DNA from: Candidatus Bathyarchaeota archaeon
GTDB taxonomy: Archaea; Thermoproteota; Bathyarchaeia; 40CM-2-53-6; RBG-13-38-9
Length of the DNA stretch: 7,989 bases
Direction: 5' to 3'
NCBI GenBank assembly: GCA_030671315.1
Contig: DAOUZW010000043.1
Location: 1 to 7,989, forward strand
The notes under the pieces were generated by a model. It saw only the letters and a list, made by a program, of their open reading frames with translations, was not told where the DNA came from and ran no database searches. The translations under genes and the position numbers were made by a program. The stretch's first letter is position 1; each line of letters opens with the position of its first letter. Positions 6,229 through 7,989 of this stretch are shown here, one piece after another.

Positions 6229-6861
6229 TCATTCTTCTGATTTGCTTCTTCCCTCAAGAACTTTTCTACTAATCTCCTCACCTTGTGGCAGCCGTATCTC
6301 TCTTGTAAATCCCCAGTGGCTTGGCCCTTCAACAACACCCTTTCCAGCACAATACCAAGTTACTCGAGCAGGTCTTCCTTTGGCAATATCATCAATGTAT
6401 TCCTTTAGATCAAATTTTGCTCTATTCCTACACACAGGGCATCTCCATTCTAAATGACCCGTCTCTTCATTGACGGATACAGGGTCTTCTACTCCAACCA
6501 GCCATTTTCTAAGCTTCTTGATAAGATCTATCCTTCTCTTTGCTTCTTTAGCCTCAATTTCGGCTCTACGACGCCTCTCTTCCTCCTGCCTTCTATCAAG
6601 TTCTTCTTTCGCACCTATTTTCAACTGTTTTGCATAGTCCTCAATAGATGTTGAGTGTTTTTCATTTAGATAGTTCCAGATTATCAGAATCTTCTGTTCT
6701 AAAGCACCCGGATAGCTTGCTGTAGCAGGATATTCTGAAGAGAGCCTTTTAAGATGATGATCATTAAGTTTCTTGTATTCTACCATAGCGGACCGACCAA
6801 ATATTGGTATAATATATCCTTTGGTTTCTATATTAGAATGATATTCTGCTATTTCTAACAT
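6229..6861 (-). CDS. Unrecognised protein: basic/acidic coiled coil plus CxxC metal-binding-like C-terminal domain
   Basis: 210 residues; I do not recognise the family. Residues 1-80 are mixed and possibly a small alpha/beta or winged-helix-like domain. Residues 85-118 are an uninterrupted Arg/Glu/Lys-rich helix, probably a coiled coil. Residues 138-190 contain WRCPVC (Cys141, Cys144) and later WYCAGKG (Cys171) with His182 in PSHWGF. Three Cys plus one His in this order could hold zinc, with the second half degraded from a normal zinc ribbon. There is no signal peptide or membrane segment, so it should be cytoplasmic. The start is ATG at 6861 without a clear Shine-Dalgarno; Met26 (6786) is an alternative. 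A TATA-like AACTTATTT at 6892-6900 would give a nearly leaderless transcript from 6861, which favours that start. It lies 99 nt upstream of the aspartokinase start, same strand, but the two may be transcribed separately. Confidence 0.7.
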   Translation of the reverse strand: MLEIAEYHSNIETKGYIIPIFGRSAMVEYKKLNDHHLKRLSSEYPATASYPGALEQKILIIWNYLNEKHSTSIEDYAKQLKIGAKEELDRRQEEERRRRAEIEAKEAKRRIDLIKKLRKWLVGVEDPVSVNEETGHLEWRCPVCRNRAKFDLKEYIDDIAKGRPARVTWYCAGKGVVEGPSHWGFTREIRLPQGEEISRKVLEGRSKSEE

Positions 6862-6972
6862 AAAAATTATTGATCATCTTTGTTTCTGTTCAAATAAGTT
6901 GATTTACTGTTTGGTGGGATTAGAAACGTTGAAAAACAACTCTTGACCGTATAAGATTCTTAGGTGATTAAC
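6862..6972. promoter_or_regulatory. Divergent promoter region
   Basis: This 111-bp AT-rich spacer lies between two divergent ORFs. The minus-strand AACTTATTT (6892-6900) is the best TATA candidate for the coiled-coil gene. For the plus-strand small ORF, CAAATAAG (6891-6898) is a possible element, but it is not distinctive. Confidence 0.35.
6963..6967 (+). promoter_or_regulatory. Shine-Dalgarno GGTGA for the 42-codon ORF
   Basis: GGTGA ends 5 nt before ATG 6973. The same GGTGA precedes the alba and Ig-like genes in this window at 7 nt, which supports real translation of this very short ORF. Confidence 0.65.
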
Positions 6973-7101
6973 ATGGCTATGATATTACCCTTGGGATATT
7001 CTCCTTTCGGCATGAGCATGCCATACACTTACTATCCTTGGACACTACCAACCTATGCTCCAATGCCGTATGCGGGTATGCCATACTATTGGTGGTGGTA
7101 A
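6973..7101 (+). CDS. 42-residue charge-free Met/Pro/Tyr/Trp-rich peptide ending in Trp-Trp-Trp
   Basis: ATG 6973 to TAA 7101. The peptide has 8 Pro, 8 Tyr, 6 Met and 4 Trp in 42 residues and no Asp, Glu, Lys, Arg or His. The triplet MPY occurs three times (16-18, 31-33, 36-38) and the end is YYWWW. I do not know a family for it. A well-placed GGTGA site before it and a terminator-like hairpin just after it argue that it is a genuine transcription and translation unit. Possible roles, all inference: a self-assembling or sticky aromatic peptide, a membrane- or protein-associated small subunit, or a translated leader whose Tyr/Trp codons sense aromatic charging. It has no signal peptide and no long aliphatic stretch suited to a normal transmembrane helix. 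Confidence 0.65.
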   Translation: MAMILPLGYSPFGMSMPYTYYPWTLPTYAPMPYAGMPYYWWW

Positions 7102-7111
7102 TCCCACTTTT

Positions 7112-7144
7112 GCCAGCATAAACTCATGCTGGCGCTTTCTTTTT
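7112..7144 (+). terminator. Hairpin with T-rich tail after the Trp-rich ORF
   Basis: GCCAGCAT (7112-7119) and ATGCTGGC (7126-7133) form a perfect 8-bp stem with a 6-nt loop (AAACTC), followed by TTTCTTTTT at 7136-7144. It begins 10 nt after the TAA and ends 31 nt before the next ribosome-binding site. It may terminate the small-ORF transcript, or act as an attenuator or processing hairpin for the downstream gene. Confidence 0.65.
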
Positions 7145-7175
7145 ATAGCAAGAGGCATCCAATTCGGAAAAGAAA

Positions 7176-7180
7176 GGTGA
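7176..7180 (+). promoter_or_regulatory. Shine-Dalgarno GGTGA that fixes ATG 7188
   Basis: GGTGA lies 7 nt before ATG 7188. Two closer ATGs (7180, 7183) are in other frames, so spacing and frame both select 7188. Confidence 0.65.
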
Positions 7181-7187
7181 TGATGAG

Positions 7188-7502
7188 ATGGTCTGGTCAA
7201 TGGTTAGAAATCCACGGCAGATAAAGCCTAGTGGAGAAAGCGTTTTTACTATAGAAATGGCGGAGAAAGATGGCGCCCCCTCAAAAGATGTTGAAGTTGC
7301 TTTCGAAATTGAACCCAAAGATGCAGGTACGATGAAAACCGACAAGATCAAGACAGATGAGAAAGGCTGTGCTATAGCGATTTTTTCAGCATCTGAGAAG
7401 ATTGACAAAGACTTAGATGTCATGGTTAGAGCAAAATGGATGATGGGAGATCAAGAAAAGAAAAGCGCTATGATCGTGGAAATAAGGCCAAATATCACTT
7501 AG
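7188..7502 (+). CDS. Small single-domain Ig-like (Big_1-type) protein
   Basis: 104 residues, all of which can be accounted for by one beta-sandwich. After a short N-terminus comes IKPSGESVFTIEM (12-24), then alternating hydrophobic strands, the turn DAGTM (45-49), and KTDEKGCAIAIFSAS (55-69), which resembles the TxxxG-x-A strand of bacterial Ig-like group 1/invasin-type domains. The end is a regular strand pair around MVRAKW (79-84). Such domains usually occur in exported adhesins or surface proteins, but this one has no signal peptide or anchor. It is therefore either cytoplasmic, secreted by another route, or a partner of another surface protein. It follows the Trp-rich ORF on the same strand after a hairpin, which hints at a functional pair. 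The family call rests on pattern only. Confidence 0.7.
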   Translation: MVWSMVRNPRQIKPSGESVFTIEMAEKDGAPSKDVEVAFEIEPKDAGTMKTDKIKTDEKGCAIAIFSASEKIDKDLDVMVRAKWMMGDQEKKSAMIVEIRPNIT

Positions 7503-7539
7503 ATTAGAATATCATTCCAGGTTCAATAGATCAAGAGAA

Positions 7540-7565
7540 GTGAATTAGCGGAAACGCTAGTTCAC
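7540..7565 (+). ncRNA. Long hairpin capped by a GAAA tetraloop (3' UTR element or small RNA)
   Basis: GTGAATTAGCG (7540-7550) pairs with CGCTAGTTCAC (7555-7565) through 11 bp with a single G-U pair, closed by GAAA, a GNRA tetraloop. It lies 37 nt after the Ig-like stop codon and 18 nt before the terminator stem. The stem and loop type point to selected RNA structure, either a 3'-end stabiliser, a protein-binding site, or part of a small RNA. Confidence 0.5.
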
Positions 7566-7583
7566 AATAATAGTATAAATCCC

Positions 7584-7609
7584 AGTCCATTATTCGATGG
7601 ACTTTTTTT
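7584..7609 (+). terminator. Strong intrinsic-type terminator
   Basis: AGTCCAT (7584-7590) and ATGGACT (7597-7603) form a perfect 7-bp stem with a 6-nt loop, running straight into seven T residues (7603-7609). It would end the transcript of the Ig-like gene and insulate the next promoter. Confidence 0.75.
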
Positions 7610-7650
7610 CCTATTTTAATTTCGTCTTAATGAACCTAGTCTACTACATT

Positions 7651-7658
7651 TTTATATG
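7651..7658 (+). promoter_or_regulatory. TATA box for the cyclophilin-like gene
   Basis: TTTATATG, preceded by more T, lies 36 bp before ATG 7694 and follows the terminator by about 40 bp. Expected transcription start is near 7680, giving a short leader that still contains the GTGAG ribosome-binding site at 7685-7689. Confidence 0.55.
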
Positions 7659-7693
7659 TTCGTAATAGTCAAGTGCTAGAGAAAGTGAGTCGT

Positions 7694-7989
7694 ATGAGCA
7701 CCAAAATCAAGATTCATACAGCAAGTACTGGGTATGTAGAGGCTGAAATAATCGAAGAGAAAAATCCTGAGACATCTAAAGCAATTATAGATAGTCTTCC
7801 ATTCGAATCGAGTGCTAGTACTTGGGGAGAAGAGGTTTACTTCAGTATTCCAGTAGATGTTAATGAAGAAAAATCCCAGCAAGAAGTAGAGATAGGAGAT
7901 TGCGGCTATTGGCCGTCTGGAAAATGTTTCTGTATATTCTTCGGAAGAACCCCTGCCAGCAGTGGCGATAAACCAGTTGCAGCTAGCCC
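7694..7989 (+). CDS. Cyclophilin-like-fold protein (TM1367 / Cyclophil_like family), 3' end outside window
   Basis: ATG 7694 opens a frame of 98 codons that is still open at the window edge. Residues 2-9 are a first beta strand (TKIKIHT). TWGEEVYFSIPV (43-54) and VEIGDCGYWP (65-74) are the signature stretches of the archaeal and thermophile cyclophilin-like family typified by TM1367 of Thermotoga. KCFCIFFGRTPAS (77-89) completes the conserved core. Family members are about 120-130 residues, so only the last part should be missing. They share the cyclophilin beta-barrel, but prolyl isomerase activity has not been established for the family as far as I know; the role is unknown. GTGAG at 7685-7689, 4 nt before the ATG, is a plausible ribosome-binding site. 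Three cysteines (70, 78, 80) cluster in the core, which is unusual for a small cytoplasmic protein. Confidence 0.75.
   Translation, partial: MSTKIKIHTASTGYVEAEIIEEKNPETSKAIIDSLPFESSASTWGEEVYFSIPVDVNEEKSQQEVEIGDCGYWPSGKCFCIFFGRTPASSGDKPVAAS

Noticed and set aside
7124..7423. 99-codon open frame on the minus strand
   Set aside because: It is antisense to the Ig-like gene, which has a perfect ribosome site and fold-like pattern; the frame also runs through the terminator hairpin.
7676..7882. 68-codon open frame on the minus strand
   Set aside because: It is antisense to the recognisable cyclophilin-like gene and has no motif of its own.
1..7989. CRISPR array, insertion sequence, tRNA or prophage attachment site
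   Set aside because: No regularly spaced direct repeats, transposase motifs, cloverleaf-like sequence or duplicated gene ends were seen on either strand.

Overview
The window looks archaeal. It carries an Alba chromatin protein, a formaldehyde-activating enzyme (Fae) domain of the tetrahydromethanopterin C1 pathway, and a membrane protein laid out like eukaryotic ribophorin I (OST1). Ribosome-binding sites are of the archaeal GGTGA type, several starts are TTG, and candidate TATA boxes lie roughly 25-60 bp ahead of starts. Base composition is moderately AT-rich. I cannot fix the lineage. A Bathyarchaeia-like member of the TACK group or an Asgard-type archaeon would both fit, since ribophorin-I-like and H4MPT enzymes are known from Asgard archaea. 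No tRNA, rRNA, CRISPR array, insertion sequence or integration site was seen, and no gene-free stretch exceeds 300 bases.

Layout, left to right. On the minus strand, positions 1-623 hold the N-terminal part of a membrane-anchored protein with a probable caspase/CHAT-like (clan CD) fold, cut by the window edge. Divergent from it is alba (816-1160, plus). Next comes a 495-residue fusion (1342-2829, plus) joining a class I pyruvate-type aldolase of the DapA/NAL superfamily to a full Fae domain. Convergent to this, on the minus strand, lie the ribophorin-I-like gene (2915-4609), a divergent aspartokinase-family gene (4726-6129, start revised inward from 6177), and an unrecognised coiled-coil protein with a CxxC motif (6229-6861). 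Diverging to the plus strand is a 42-codon ORF (6973-7101) for a charge-free Met/Pro/Tyr/Trp-rich peptide ending in three Trp, followed by a terminator-like hairpin. Then come a 104-residue single Ig-like-domain protein (7188-7502), a GAAA-capped RNA hairpin with a strong U-tract terminator (7540-7609), and a cyclophilin-like-fold protein (7694 to the edge).

How it may fit together. The most interesting gene is the aldolase-Fae fusion. The aldolase domain keeps the Schiff-base lysine and catalytic tyrosine of the superfamily but lacks the arginine that dihydrodipicolinate synthase needs, so it is probably not a lysine-pathway DapA. Joined to Fae, which condenses formaldehyde with H4MPT, the simplest reading is a formaldehyde-releasing or formaldehyde-consuming aldolase coupled to C1-carrier chemistry, for example on 4-hydroxy-2-oxobutanoate. 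This is inference. The nearby aspartokinase homologue could feed homoserine, the amino form of that keto acid, but it is on the other strand and its active-site motifs are altered. The ribophorin-I-like protein suggests a more eukaryote-like oligosaccharyltransferase accessory subunit. The 7.0-7.6 kb segment, with its odd small peptide, hairpins and Ig-like protein, is the least explained part.
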